Assembly (NCBI GenBank): GCA_003254925.1
Contig: QANZ01032668.1
Coordinates: 2,048-66,047, forward strand
DNA from: Chamaecrista fasciculata
Lineage: Eukaryota; Streptophyta; Magnoliopsida; Fabales; Fabaceae
Length of the DNA stretch: 64,000 nucleotides
Direction of reading: 5' to 3'
This document shows, one piece after another, positions 46,177 through 57,778 of this stretch (the first letter of the stretch is position 1; each line of letters starts with the position of its first letter). The notes under the pieces were generated by a model that was not told where the DNA came from, did no database searches, and worked only from the letters and a program-made list of their open reading frames with translations. The translations under genes were made by a program, and so were the position numbers.

Positions 46177-47069
46177 GTATCTAGTTTATCGTTAGCTTGT
46201 TGCTTAACGTAAACCTCACATCCCCAATCCTTGAGGTAAGACATAATGGGACTCTTCCCACTCCATATCTCATATGGTGTCTTCTCAACTGCCTTGGACG
46301 GAACACGGTTAAGTGTGAGCGCGGCAACTTCTAAAGCATATCCCCAAAAGGATGGCGGAAGATCAGTTTGACTCATCATAGATCGAACCATATCTAATAG
46401 AGTTCGATTCCTCCTCTCAGACACACCATTCCACTGTGGTGTTCCAGGAGGAGTAAGTTGTGAGACTATCCCACAACTACTAAGATGATCAATAAATTCT
46501 TGACTCAAATACTCGCCTCCTCGATCAGATCGAAGGATCTTGATTTTCTTGTCAAGTTGGTTCTCAACTTCATTTTGAAATCTTTTGAACATTTCAAAAG
46601 ACTCTGACTTGTGCTTCATTAGGTAGACATAGCCATACCTACTGAAGTCGTCAGTAAACATAATGAAGTACGAGTATCCTCCTCTAGCATGAATACTCAT
46701 GGGTCCACATACATCACTATGTATGATCCCCAATAAGTCAGATGCCCTCTCACTGTGGCCAGTAAAGGGCGCCTTTGTCATCTTACCAAGTAGACAAGAT
46801 TCGCAAGCATCATATGATTCAAAATCGAATGAGCTTAGAAGTCCATCTCTATGGAGCTTTTTTAGGCATTCCTCGTTTATATGGCCTAAACGACAATGCC
46901 AAAGGTATGTAGGATTAGACTCGTTAGTCTTAATCCTTTTTGTATCGATGTTATAGATTTCGTTATTACGTCTTTGTTCCAATTTTAAGATATAGTGGTT
47001 ATCATGCAGATCTCCATAAGCATATAACACATCATTCTTATAAATTGAACATCTACCATTTCCATTCAT
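46164..47069 (-). pseudogene. Copia B integrase
   Basis: The open frame has 301 residues. It holds the zinc-binding region (HCRLGHINEECLKKLH and CESCLLGK) and the catalytic Asp, Asp and Glu in HSDVCGP, LRSDRGGEYLS and SERRNRTLLDM. Integrase inserts the DNA copy into the genome. Upstream, a single Gly-to-stop change (TGA at 47076-47078) separates it from gag-protease. At its end, after EVYVKQQANDKL, the deletion junction brings in Copia A sequence and a stop. The core looks unmutated. Confidence 0.88.
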
Positions 47070-47078
47070 GCAAACAAA

Positions 47079-48215
47079 TCATTCCTTATCCAAATAAGAA
47101 AGTGATATAATGTTAGAACTAAGAGATGGTACATAATAACAATTGTTTAATAACAAAACAAGCCCAGTGGGCAAAACTAGCTCGTATTTTCCTACAGCAA
47201 CAGCAGCAACCCTTGCTCCATTGCCTACACGTAGGTCCACCTCGCCTCTGCTCAGCTTTCTACTTCTTCTCAACCCCTGCACATTAGTACATATGTGAGA
47301 ACCACAACCAGTATCCAATACCCAAGTGGTAGGAGTAGACAAGTGAACACCTATAACAAAGATACCTGAAGTAGAGGCTTCGCTCTTCTTCTTCTTCAGA
47401 TCTTCCATGTACAGCTTATAGTTTCTCTTCCAGTGTCCGGGCTTCTGGCAGAAGAAACAAACTGTATCCTTAGTGGGCTTTTCCTTCTTGGCAGGCGGTG
47501 GGTTAGGCTTAGCCGCAGGCTTGGTCCCACCAGCCTCGGCGTCTCCTTTCCTCTTTCCTTTGCCCTTCCCCTTTCCCTTGTTCTGAACTAGTAAGACAGT
47601 GCTAGGCGACTTCTTTATAGATGCCTCAGCAGTCTTCAGCATCCCATGCAGTTCAGATACGGATTTCTCCAAGCCATTCATATTAAAGTTTAAGACGAAC
47701 TGGTCATAACTTCTAGGTAGCGAATTAAGGATCAAATTCGTCGCTAGCTCTGGCAAAATGGGAAATCCCAGCCTGGCAAGGTGATCAATATACCCCCTCA
47801 TCTTCAAGACGTGGGCACTCACAGATCCACCTTCTGCCATCTTGCAAGAGTAAAGAGCCTTTGCAGTCTCAAACCTCTCTTGCCTTGCCTGTACTTGGAA
47901 CATTTCCCTGAGATGTTTTATCATCTCGTAAGCCCCCATGTTCTCCAAGTTCTTTTGGATCTCGGGACCCATGGTAACCAGCATAAGACAGGCAACGTCC
48001 ACAGAGTCACTTTGATGCTTCTCGTAAGCATCTCTCTGTGCTCTTGGAGCGTTTGCAGCAGGCTGTTCAGGGATGGGGTTCTCTAGGACATAGAGCTTTC
48101 TCTCTTGGGTGAGAACAATTCTCAGATTTCGATGCCAGTCGAGAAAGTTAGTCCCAGTCAACTTGTCCTTCTCAAGGACAGATCGCAGTGATAGTGTTTG
48201 AAAGTTTGTTGCCAT
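47079..48215 (-). CDS. Copia B gag-protease
   Basis: The open frame has 378 residues starting MATNFQTLSLRSVLEKDKLT. The gag part runs to about residue 270. The zinc knuckle reads CFFCQKPGHWKRNY, where the last Cys is replaced by Tyr. The aspartic protease follows with the active-site DTG (WVLDTGCGSHICTN) at about residues 302-305. The frame stops at LDKE because of one nonsense change; otherwise it would continue into the integrase. Gag and protease together make and mature the particle. The knuckle change should weaken RNA binding. Confidence 0.85.
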   Translation of the reverse strand: MATNFQTLSLRSVLEKDKLTGTNFLDWHRNLRIVLTQERKLYVLENPIPEQPAANAPRAQRDAYEKHQSDSVDVACLMLVTMGPEIQKNLENMGAYEMIKHLREMFQVQARQERFETAKALYSCKMAEGGSVSAHVLKMRGYIDHLARLGFPILPELATNLILNSLPRSYDQFVLNFNMNGLEKSVSELHGMLKTAEASIKKSPSTVLLVQNKGKGKGKGKRKGDAEAGGTKPAAKPNPPPAKKEKPTKDTVCFFCQKPGHWKRNYKLYMEDLKKKKSEASTSGIFVIGVHLSTPTTWVLDTGCGSHICTNVQGLRRSRKLSRGEVDLRVGNGARVAAVAVGKYELVLPTGLVLLLNNCYYVPSLSSNIISLSYLDKE

Positions 48216-48335
48216 TTGATTCTACAATTAGATATGAAAAGTTTAATTAGCAGGAAAAATAAATATCCACCATTTTATAAAACCCAGTAAAATTTATTAT
48301 TAGTGGCTAAGACCCATATTTCACCAAATTTTACC

Positions 48336-48713
48336 GTCGCGTAGGCGATCATGCACCCTTTGGTTATTTAGGTAGGTAACTCCTTACCAATCACATCTCC
48401 ATGTGACTCTTAGATCCTTATGGGACCGTATCATCACATGATACTTATTATGGCATGTTTATCCCATCTAATGCCTTGAGGTCCAAAACCGTTTTGATAA
48501 CCACATTAAGTCACACGGTAAAACATGTGAATGGCTAGGTTCAAAACAACGAGGCCGAAGCCCAACCCCAAATCATCAAGGCCCAACTGCAATACGTGTC
48601 GCGTAGGCGATCACCGTATTCAAAGAACCAAGATTTCAATGGGCGTCGTGTTGAAACTCCCATTCACCCGTGTCTCCTTAACGTCAAGGCAGATACGTGT
48701 CGCGTAGGCGATC
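48336..48713 (-). other. Three leader stem-loops of Copia B
   Basis: The same TCGC-CTAC-GCGA hairpins occur at 48337-48348, 48599-48610 and 48700-48711, with the same order and similar spacing as in the 32.4-32.8 kb leader. Confidence 0.7.
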
Positions 48714-49759
48714 ACCGCTCCACGATGAACAAGATTTTGACAGGGCGTTTTAACGACGGCATTAAAACTTAAGATTTTCTAAAAGGGTTTGATTTTTAAA
48801 ATGTTCCGTTTTATAGTTTAATTTTTAAAACTCCTTTTAAAATTAAACGAGTCATGCCACATATTTATTACCCCATGTATCTCATACATATAAACATGTG
48901 CCCGGATTTTGTATCGTATACAAAATCCCACGCTCGTATCGTATACGTGGTTGTAGCGCAATATATAAAGTAGCATGTTAAAATTCCGCACCCTAAACAT
49001 ACATCTAGCGCATCACATACAAACTAAATGTAAAAAACATACACCGTGTTTAGATATGGCCCATCTACCCTATGATTCTCCCAAGCCAATGAGAGAATTT
49101 TTCTAAAAAGAAAAATAAAATTACAAGAGAATAAACCCCAGTTGCATTGAGGTATAAACTGAAAGTAAATTTACATAAGAGTAGAGGGAGACGACACGCA
49201 GGCCTTATTTATCAAAATAAACCTCCTAGAGCCATATCCAACACCACACAATTCAAATATGAACAATTCATACAATTATGTCAAACACGGCATACAACAC
49301 ATATTAAAAACCATTTTTAAAATTGTGTTCAATTTAGGGTCTGTGCAATTTTAACATGCCTTCCTTGAAATTAGGCCTTTTATCAATAATTATAAAATTC
49401 AGGAATCACATTCAAGAATTTAAATTATTGACCCAAAAATTTTAAAATTCATAATTTTAATAAATTTTCAGCCACCTCTATAATATTATAATTAAAACAC
49501 TTTTAATTATAATTATAAAGGATTTTCGATTTTGGCCTTAAAACTGAAGAAAATTTTTCCAATCGATCCTATCGATTCCATATGTATCATATACATATAA
49601 TTTGCACCTTCTTCCGTAGATTGAATTTTTTAAAAAAAACGTTCGGTGGATTTTTGTAAAACCAAAAACGGTGATTGAAAGCGGTAAACACACATACCAT
49701 ACATCATATGTACACATAAACAGTTTTAAATCCTAGAACTAGCGTGGCTCTGATACCAC

Positions 49760-51821
49760 TATTGGGAATCTTAGGCGCCAAACGCAGCGAAAGCAGAAAC
49801 ATAAAATAAAATTTTAAAGCGCCTTGTCCTAGAATTCCCGAACGGATCCGCTAGCAGAATTTAAAACTTTTAGACAGTGGTATACCTCACGAGTTTCAAT
49901 CGGTTGGTTGTACAAGGCGTGTCCTAGAAGTCCACTCGCAGTGTCCTCCCTCCGCCGGTGATCCACACGAACAGTTTGTCGGGCACCAAGGTGCTAGCCT
50001 TCTGTTATTTTCTCCAAAACAACTAGGGACCAAATCTACGGTGTATGAACTCAAGAACTCCTTCTTGATTCAGGAACAAGGTGGCGCAAGGAGCAAGGAA
50101 ACACAAAACTCCTTTTGTTTTCCTACTCTCAAAAACCTAGCTCTGGAACCAGACGAATTTTCTATAACACCTTAGGAAAATTTGACCTCTTCTCTCTCTA
50201 AAACCAAAGTGGCGATTTTCACTCTCTCTCTACAAGGAGGAAGAAAATTCACAAAGTGAGCTAGGGTTAGGGTTTAGGGGGCAAGTCGACTTGCTCCCTA
50301 TTTATAAACATAATTTTTGGTGATTTTAATAGTCCTAAAATCATGATATTACAATAATATAATAATTTTAGGACTTGAATTTCTAATTAAAATATTACCT
50401 TAATATTTCAATTTAAATTCAAAATTCAATCTCTGAGAATCAAATGGAAGATCAAATCTTCCCATGGGACCCACAGAGCAATGCGCCATCTCCTCCCCCT
50501 TTTATCTTGGAATTTTATAAATCAAAAACATTCCTAACAATTAGGAAGTCATGATTCTCCAAAGATTCTGAGTTGAGATCTCACCAAATCTATTTGATTC
50601 AAATCTTTTGATATCTCCATCAAATTTTTTGAATTCAAACTCATTATTTAAATTAATAAAACAATTTTATTAATCTAAAACCAAATATGAGGCGCCACCC
50701 TCAAATTAATATTGGGGAATTTTATGAATCAATAATTTCCTAACTTTTAGGAAACTTATCTGAATTATTATTCCCTAATATTTTAATTGTAAATAATTAA
50801 TCCCTACTAATCATTTAACAATTATTATATTTAAACTTGTCCCACAAATTTAAATATTTCACAACTATAGATTATTTAAGACAAGACTTAATGTCCCAGA
50901 CATTTTGCTATGTCTTAAATTGTGCCACCGGAGTGACCCACGAATTAACCCTAATTCGTGTCCCTTTAAACGGTGTCCTGATCCTGCTCATGTGTGACCC
51001 AGCAGGCCCCACGTGAAGTTGGCAGCAAGCCATCTCTATGACCTACAAGTCGTGAGCGGACTCTAGCAAGCCATCACGACTACCCAAAACACGTGAGTTA
51101 TCGTTTTTACCAAAACCGACTTTAACCTTAGTACCACCTTGTCATAGACCCTATTGTCACACGATATCTTGGTCATGGATTAGGCACAGGAAAGTCATCC
51201 ATAATCCAAACCACAACTTTCTCGATTTCCTGATTAAGTCCCAATTTCCTAAGTGGCCACTCTTTTCCTTGGACAGACTCATCGAGGGCGCCAGTTAGAT
51301 ATCTCCCATCTAATGAGGGACAAAATCCCATCTTGGCCAATCCACATTCCTCAGCGCGGCAATCAACCAAAACCGTACTTAGCCCTTATGGCTACCCTGT
51401 TACGGGCAACGTTACACTAAGCCAAAGTCTGACAACTGCAACGCCGGAATAATAATGACCTGAGGTCTAAGGCGTCGTGACAGGCATACAGGAGAGGCAA
51501 GCTGATGACTAAACCCATGCAGGACTCTCCGGGTCAGTCCAGCAACTTGTAACCCTTTACATAGTTGCACCATGACTCTCGTTCCAGCATCTAGTGCATG
51601 CATCTCTATGCACCGAGGTCATGCTGGTCTTAGTTCATTTTCGTTCCCACGAAAACAATCGACCAGGGACAAATTTAGATTAATTATCTCATAATTAATC
51701 ACGGACGCTATCATATTAAACATGCTAATTATGATAACTGAATAATTTATCTCCATAAATTAATCCAAATGTTCATAACATTTCACATAAAATGATTGGC
51801 CCTAGGGCACAATCTCCAACA
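49760..51821 (-). repeat. 5' LTR of Copia B
   Basis: About 2.06 kb. The left end reads TATTGGGAATC instead of TGTTGGG, a one-base change. The right end is CTCCAACA. It is a diverged family member compared with the other LTRs. Confidence 0.85.
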
Positions 51822-52890
51822 GACATGATACCCCCCTTGTTTCCTTGGGGTATCCCACAAATAAATACTTGAGGGATTTGGGAGACAGTTTATTCTTAGG
51901 TTGTTGCTTAACATAAACCTCACACCCCCAAACCTTGAGGTAAGACAAACTGGGCCTCTACTTCCCAGTCCATATCTCATATGGTGTCTTCTCAGCTGGC
52001 TTAGATGGAACACGGTTAAGTGTGAACGCAGCAGTTTCTAGAGCATGCCCCCAAAAGGATGGCGGAAGATCAGCTTGACTCATCATAGATCGGACCATAT
52101 CTAATAAAGTCTGATTCCTCCTCTCAAGAACATCATTCCACTGTGGAGTTCCAGAAGGAGTAAGTTGTGAGACTATCCCACAACTTCTAAGATGATCAAT
52201 GAACTCTTGACTCAAATACTCGCCTCCTCAATCAAATCGAAGGACTTTGGTTTTCTTGTCAAGTTGGTTCTCTACTTCATTTTGAAATCTTTTGAACATT
52301 TCAAAAGACTCTGACTTGTGCTTCATTAGGTAGACGTAGCCATACCTACTGAAGTCATCAGTGAACGTTATGAAGTATGAGTAACCACCTCTAGCTTGAG
52401 TACTCATGGGCCCACATACATCACTATGTATGATTCCCAATAAGTCAGATGCTCTTTCACTGTGGCCAGTGAAGGGCGCCTTTGTCATCTTTCCAAGTAA
52501 AAAAGATTCGCAAGCATCATATGATTCAAAATCAAATGAGCTTAGAAGTCCATCTTTATGGAGCTTCTCTAGGCGTTTCTCGTTTATATGGCCTAAACGA
52601 CAATGCCAAAGGTATGTAGAATTCGATTCGCTAATCTTAATCCTTTTCGTATCAATGTTATAGATATTGTTATTGCGTTGTTGTTCTAATTTTAAGATGT
52701 AATGATTATCTTGCAAATCACCATAAGCAAATAAAACATCATCTTTATAAATTGAACATCTACCATTACCGTTAACACAAGTAAATCCTTCCTTATCCAA
52801 ATAAGAAAGAGAAATAATGTTCGAACTTAATGAAGGTACATATTAACAATTGTTCAAAACAAAAACAAGCCCAGAGGGCAACACTAGCTC
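51822..52890 (-). pseudogene. Copia A integrase, interrupted
   Basis: Two open pieces (52228-52800 and 51958-52215) join at a stop where the conserved SDRGGEY block reads FD-stop-GGEY. The zinc region reads CESF, with the second Cys lost. The end of the domain (GYPKETRG) runs into the Copia B LTR at 51821. Upstream, a stop replaces a Tyr in the NNCYYVP block of the protease, next to the solo LTR. Confidence 0.85.
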
Positions 52891-52895
52891 GTATG

Positions 52896-55209
52896 TGATG
52901 GAGATTGTGCCCTAGGGCCAATCATTTTATAAATATGTTGTGAACATATTAATTAATTTATAGAGATAAATTAATGGTTATCATATTATTACCATGTTTA
53001 CTATGATAACAGTCCGTGATTGATTATAGGATAATTAATCTAAACTGTCCCTGGTCGCTCATTCAAGTGGGAACTTGAAATGAACCAAGACCAGCATGAC
53101 CTCGGTGCATAGGGATGCATGCACTAGATGCTGGTACGAGAGTCATGGTGCAATTATGTAAAGGGTTACAAATTGCTGGACCGACCCGGAGAGTCCTGCA
53201 TGGGTTTCAGTCATTAGCTAGTCTCTCTTGTACACCTGTCACGATGCCCTTAGACCTGAGGTCTTCATTATTCCGGCATTGTAGTTGTCAGACTTTGGCT
53301 TAGTCTAACGTTACCCGTAGCAGGGTAGCCATAAGGGCTGAGTACGGGTTTGGTTGATTACCGTGCTGAGGAATATGGTTGACCAAGATGGAATTTTGTC
53401 CCTCATAAAGATGGGAGATATTTAACTGGGCCCCTTGATGAGTCTGTCCAAGGAATGTGTGGCCACACTAGAAATTGGGACTTACTCAAGGAATCGAGAA
53501 AGTTGAGGTTTGGATTTTGGATGACTTTCCCAAGCCTAATCCATAACCAAAATATCGTAGGACAAAAAGGGATCTAGACAAGGTGGTACTGAGGTTAAGT
53601 CGTTTCGGCGATAAACGATAACTCACGTGTTTTGGGTAGTCGTGATGGCTTGCTAGAGTCCGCTCTCGACTTGTAAGTCATAGAGATGACTTGCTGCCAA
53701 CTTCACGTGGGGCCTGCTGGGTCACACACGAGCAGGATCAAGATGCCACATCGGGACACGAATTAGGTTTAATTCGTGGGTCACATAAGTGACACCGTTT
53801 AAGACATAATTGACTGTCTTGGGACATGAAATATTGTCTTAAATAAATATCTACAGATATATGATATTTAGATTTGTGGGACAAATTTAAATATATATAT
53901 ATATATGATAATTGTTAAATAGATAATTGGATTAGGCTATTTACAATTATATTCCTATTTATAATATTAGGAATAAATAAATTGAATGAGTTTCCTAAAA
54001 GTTAGGAAATTATTGATTTATCAAATTCACTAATATTAGGATAAATAGGGTTGAGGTTGGCGCCTCTTATTAGCATGTTTTAATTAATAGAAATGTTTTA
54101 TTAATTAAAAGTCATGGCTTGAGATTTGAAATTCAAATAGATTTGATCTAGATTTCAAATGATTGGATTAAATATATTAAGGTAATATTTTAATTCAATA
54201 ATATATATATATATGGGGAAGTCGAATTTTAGGTTTAAGTTGGATTTAAATATTAGTGTAATATTTTAATTCAATAAAGACTAAAATTCAAGATTTAAAA
54301 GATTGACTAAAGATATTATGGTAATATCTTAAATCAATATTGTTGGAAAATAACAAATTAGTTATAACTACCTAAGAGTTAGGTTTGTTATTTTGATTTA
54401 TTAAATTCCAACAAATTGGAGAGGACTTGGCGCATGGGCTTGGGAATCTTTTGGGAAGATTTGATCTTCCAATTTGATTCTCCAAGATTGCATTTGAATT
54501 CAAATTATAATATTAAGGTAATATTATAATTAGGAATTCAAGTCCTAAAATTATGATATTATTGTAATCTCATAATTTAATAATTTGATAATCCTATAAT
54601 TTAGGGATTCCCTAATTATAATTATCAAAACTCCAAACCCTATATATATTAGCTAAAGTCGACTTTCCCTTAAGCCTCATGATACTTGGGAATTTCGACT
54701 TTCCTTCGCAAAATTCACAAGAGCAAAATTCGATTTTGGCTTTTGGTGAAGAGAGAGAGAAAAACACAACCCTAGTTTTCCTAGAGAGAGAAAGTGGCAC
54801 AAACCTAAAAGGGGTTTTAGGGTTTGTGACAAGGTTGTGTGAGATCAAGAATAAGATTCTTGATCATAGGCGCCACCTGTTCTTGGGAGTTCAAGAATTA
54901 TTCTTGAATTCAAGAACACCGTAGATAAGGTCCCTGGTTCACTTGGAGAAGTGAAGGAGGCTAGCACCTAGGCATCTGCAAAACTGTTCGTGTGGATCAC
55001 CGGCGGAGGGAGCACACTCGGAGTGGACTCCTCAGCATCGTAAACACAAAAGTCGCCGATTGATTTGGGTAAAATTCTAGTCCTTTTACTGATACAGATC
55101 CATATAGCGGATCCTTGGGAAGAAATCACTATGCGCATATTCTGGTTTTGTTTAATTTTTAAATTTATACCTGTTTCCGCTGCGTTGTGTGCCTGGTGAT
55201 TTCCCAACA
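52896..55209 (+). mobile_element. Solo Copia LTR inside Copia A protease
   Basis: It is a complete 2314-bp LTR in plus orientation, TGATGGAGATTG to CCCAACA, with a perfect duplication GTATG (52891-52895 and 55210-55214). The protease frame of Copia A continues on either side. Like 21644-23846 it shows that LTR-LTR recombination occurs in this region. Confidence 0.93.
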
Positions 55210-56246
55210 GTATGTCCCCACAGCAACAGAAGCAACCCTTGCGCCATTGCCCACACGTAGGTCCACCTCGCCTCTATCCAGCTTCCTACTGTCTCAAAGA
55301 CCCTGCACATTTGTACAAATGTGAGAACCACATGCTGTATCTAATACCCAAGTGGTTAAAGTAGAAAAATGAACACCTATAACATAGACACCTGAAGTAG
55401 AGGCCTCGCTCTTCTTCTTCTTCTTCAGATCTTCCATATACAATTTGGAGTTCCTCTTCTAGTGTCCTGGCTTTTGGCAGAAAAAGCAAATTGCATCCTT
55501 GGAGGGCTTTCTCTTCTTGGCAGGTTGCGGGTTAGGCTTCGCCACGGGTTTGGTCTCACCAGCCGGGGCGGTTCCCTTCCTCTTTCCTTTGCCCTTCCCC
55601 TTCCTTGGCCTTTCTGAACCATCAAGACAGTGTTAGGCGCCTTTTTGATGGATGCCTCAATAGTCTTGAGCATCCCATGCAGTTCAGAAACAAATTTCTC
55701 CATTCCATTCATGTTGAAGTTCATGACAAACTGGTCATAACTTCTGGGCAGCGAGTTCAGGATCAAATCCGTCGCAAGCTCTGGTGCAATGGGAAATCCC
55801 AGCCTACTAAGGTGATCTATGTACCCCTTCCTCTTCAAGACATGGGTACTAACCGATGCACCTTCAGCCATCTTGCAAGAGTGTAGAGCCTTAGTGGTCT
55901 CAAACCTCTCTTGCCTAGCCTGATGCTGGAACATTTCCTTTAGATGTGTGACCATCTCAAAAGCTCCCATCAGTTCCAAGTTCTTTTGTAACTCTGGAAC
56001 CATGGTGGATAGCATTAGGCAAGCAACATCCACAGAGTCATTGATGTGCTTCTCATAAGCATCTCTTTGAGCTCTTGTGGCGTTGTTGGCAGGCTGCGCA
56101 TGGATAGGGTTTTCCAGGACATATAACTTCCTCTCTTGGGTGAGAACAATTCTCAAATTGCGAAACCAATCAAGGAAATTTGTCCCAGACAGCTTATCCT
56201 TCTCAAGGATAGATCGCAGTGATAACGTTGAACTATTGATTGCCAT
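55210..56246 (-). pseudogene. Copia A gag and start of protease
   Basis: Gag opens with MAINSSTLSLRSILEKDKLS at 56246 and stays open for about 200 residues. It then shifts frame in the Gly/Lys-rich tract. The zinc knuckle is in the other frame, and its Trp codon has become TAG (CFFCQKPGH-stop). The protease active site reads LDTACGSH, with the Gly of DTG lost. The solo LTR interrupts it after 55214. Confidence 0.82.
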
Positions 56247-56360
56247 TTGATTCTACAATTAAGAGATGAAAGTTGATTAGCAAAAATGTATCCACCATTT
56301 TATAAAACCCAGCAAAATTATTATTAGTGGCTAAGACCCATATTTCACCAAAGTTTACCG

Positions 56361-56733
56361 TCGCTTGGGCGATCATGCACCCTTAGGTTATTTAGGTAGG
56401 TAACTCTTTACCAATCACATCTCATGTGACTCTTAGATCTTTATGGGACTGTATCATCATATGATACTTATTATGGCATGTTTATCCCATCTAATGCCTT
56501 GAGGTCCAAATCCGATTTGATAACCCCATTAAGTCACACAATAAAACTTGTGAATGGCCAAATTCAAAACAATGAGGCAAAAGCCCAACCCTATATCATC
56601 AAGGCCCATTAAACACGTGTAGCTTGGGCTATCACCGCATCCAATAAACCAAGACTTCAATAAGGCATCGCGTTGAAAATTCCATTCACCTGTGTCTCCT
56701 CAAGATAAAAGTAGATACGTGTAGCTTAGGCTA
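56361..56733 (-). other. Three leader stem-loops of Copia A with compensatory changes
   Basis: Hairpins lie at 56361-56372, 56620-56631 and 56722-56733. The first keeps TCGC/GCGA. The other two have TAGC/GCTA, so both sides of the stem changed and pairing is kept. The outer GTG/CAC pairing and bulged A are also kept in these two. Loops read CCAA or CTAA. Confidence 0.7.
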
Positions 56734-57765
56734 TCACCGCTCCACAATGATCAAGATTTTAATAGGGTTGTTTTATTGATGGCATTAAAACTTAAGATTT
56801 TTAAAAGGGTTCAATTTAAAATTTATTTTGGTTCAATTTTAAATCCAATTTTAAAATTACACGAGTGTGCCAAGTGTTTATCCCCATGTATCATATAGAT
56901 ATAAACACATGCACGAATTTTGTATCTCATACAAAATCCTACGCTCGTATCGAATACGTGGTTATGCGAAAAAATAAAACTTCGCATGTTAAAATCGCAC
57001 CCTTAAACATACATCTAGCGCCAATTTGTATCTCATACAAAAATACTAAATGCATAAAATTAACCGTGTTTAGATATGGCCCATCTACCATAAATTCCCT
57101 CAAGCCAATGAGAGAACTTTTCTAAAAAGAAAAATAAAATTACATTGGGAAAAACCTCATATAAACATAGAGGTAAAATAAAATAAAATTACATTCAGAA
57201 TTTAGGGAGACGACACGCAGGCCATATTTACCAAAAATACCTAGAGCCATATCCAACACCATACCCAAACATACATGAAAAATTCACATATATTAAAATA
57301 TATACATACACGGCTAACCAACAACAACACACCAAAAAACGATTTTTGTGGTTCAATTAGGGTTTGTGCAATTTAACATGCCTTCTTGGAAAAATAAGAG
57401 TCTTGCATCAAAAATCAAGAATTCAAGAATCATATTCAAGAACTCAAAATTTTTTGACCCAAAATTTATAAATTTATAATTATAAAATTTTAGCCACCCT
57501 ACAATATTATAATTAAAACAATTTTAATTAAAATCATGTATAGGGTTCGATCAAGACCCAAAAAATTCCAACAATAATTTTAAACCAATCCAATTGATTT
57601 TCCTATGTATCAAATACATAAATTTGCACCAATTTTTATATATGGTTCGAAAAACTCAGTTGGTTGATTTTTCACAAAATTCAAGCATACGAATGAAAGC
57701 GGTAAACATATAATCATACATCACATGTACAATCACAGAACCAGCATAAAAACAAGAACAACCTG

Positions 57766-57778
57766 GCTCTGATACCAC
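57766..57778 (-). other. Primer binding site of Copia A
   Basis: On the minus strand TGGTATCAGAGC follows the LTR end with one spacer base, as in the other Copia elements here. Confidence 0.85.

Larger units (their letters stand above)
46177..51821 (-). mobile_element. Copia B, truncated, inserted in Copia A integrase
   Basis: Its 5' LTR is at 49760-51821 with the primer site next to it (GGCTCTGATACCA at 49746-49758). The leader, gag-protease and integrase follow leftward. Reverse transcriptase, RNase H and 3' LTR are missing. GACAT at 51822-51826 would be the right-hand target duplication; the left copy is gone with the deletion. Its LTR differs clearly from that of Copia A. Confidence 0.88.

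Noticed and set aside
45799..46195. Plus-strand frames opposite Copia pol (also 46699-46956, 47781-48086, 52406-52663)
   Set aside because: Shadows of the minus-strand integrase, gag and RNase H frames.
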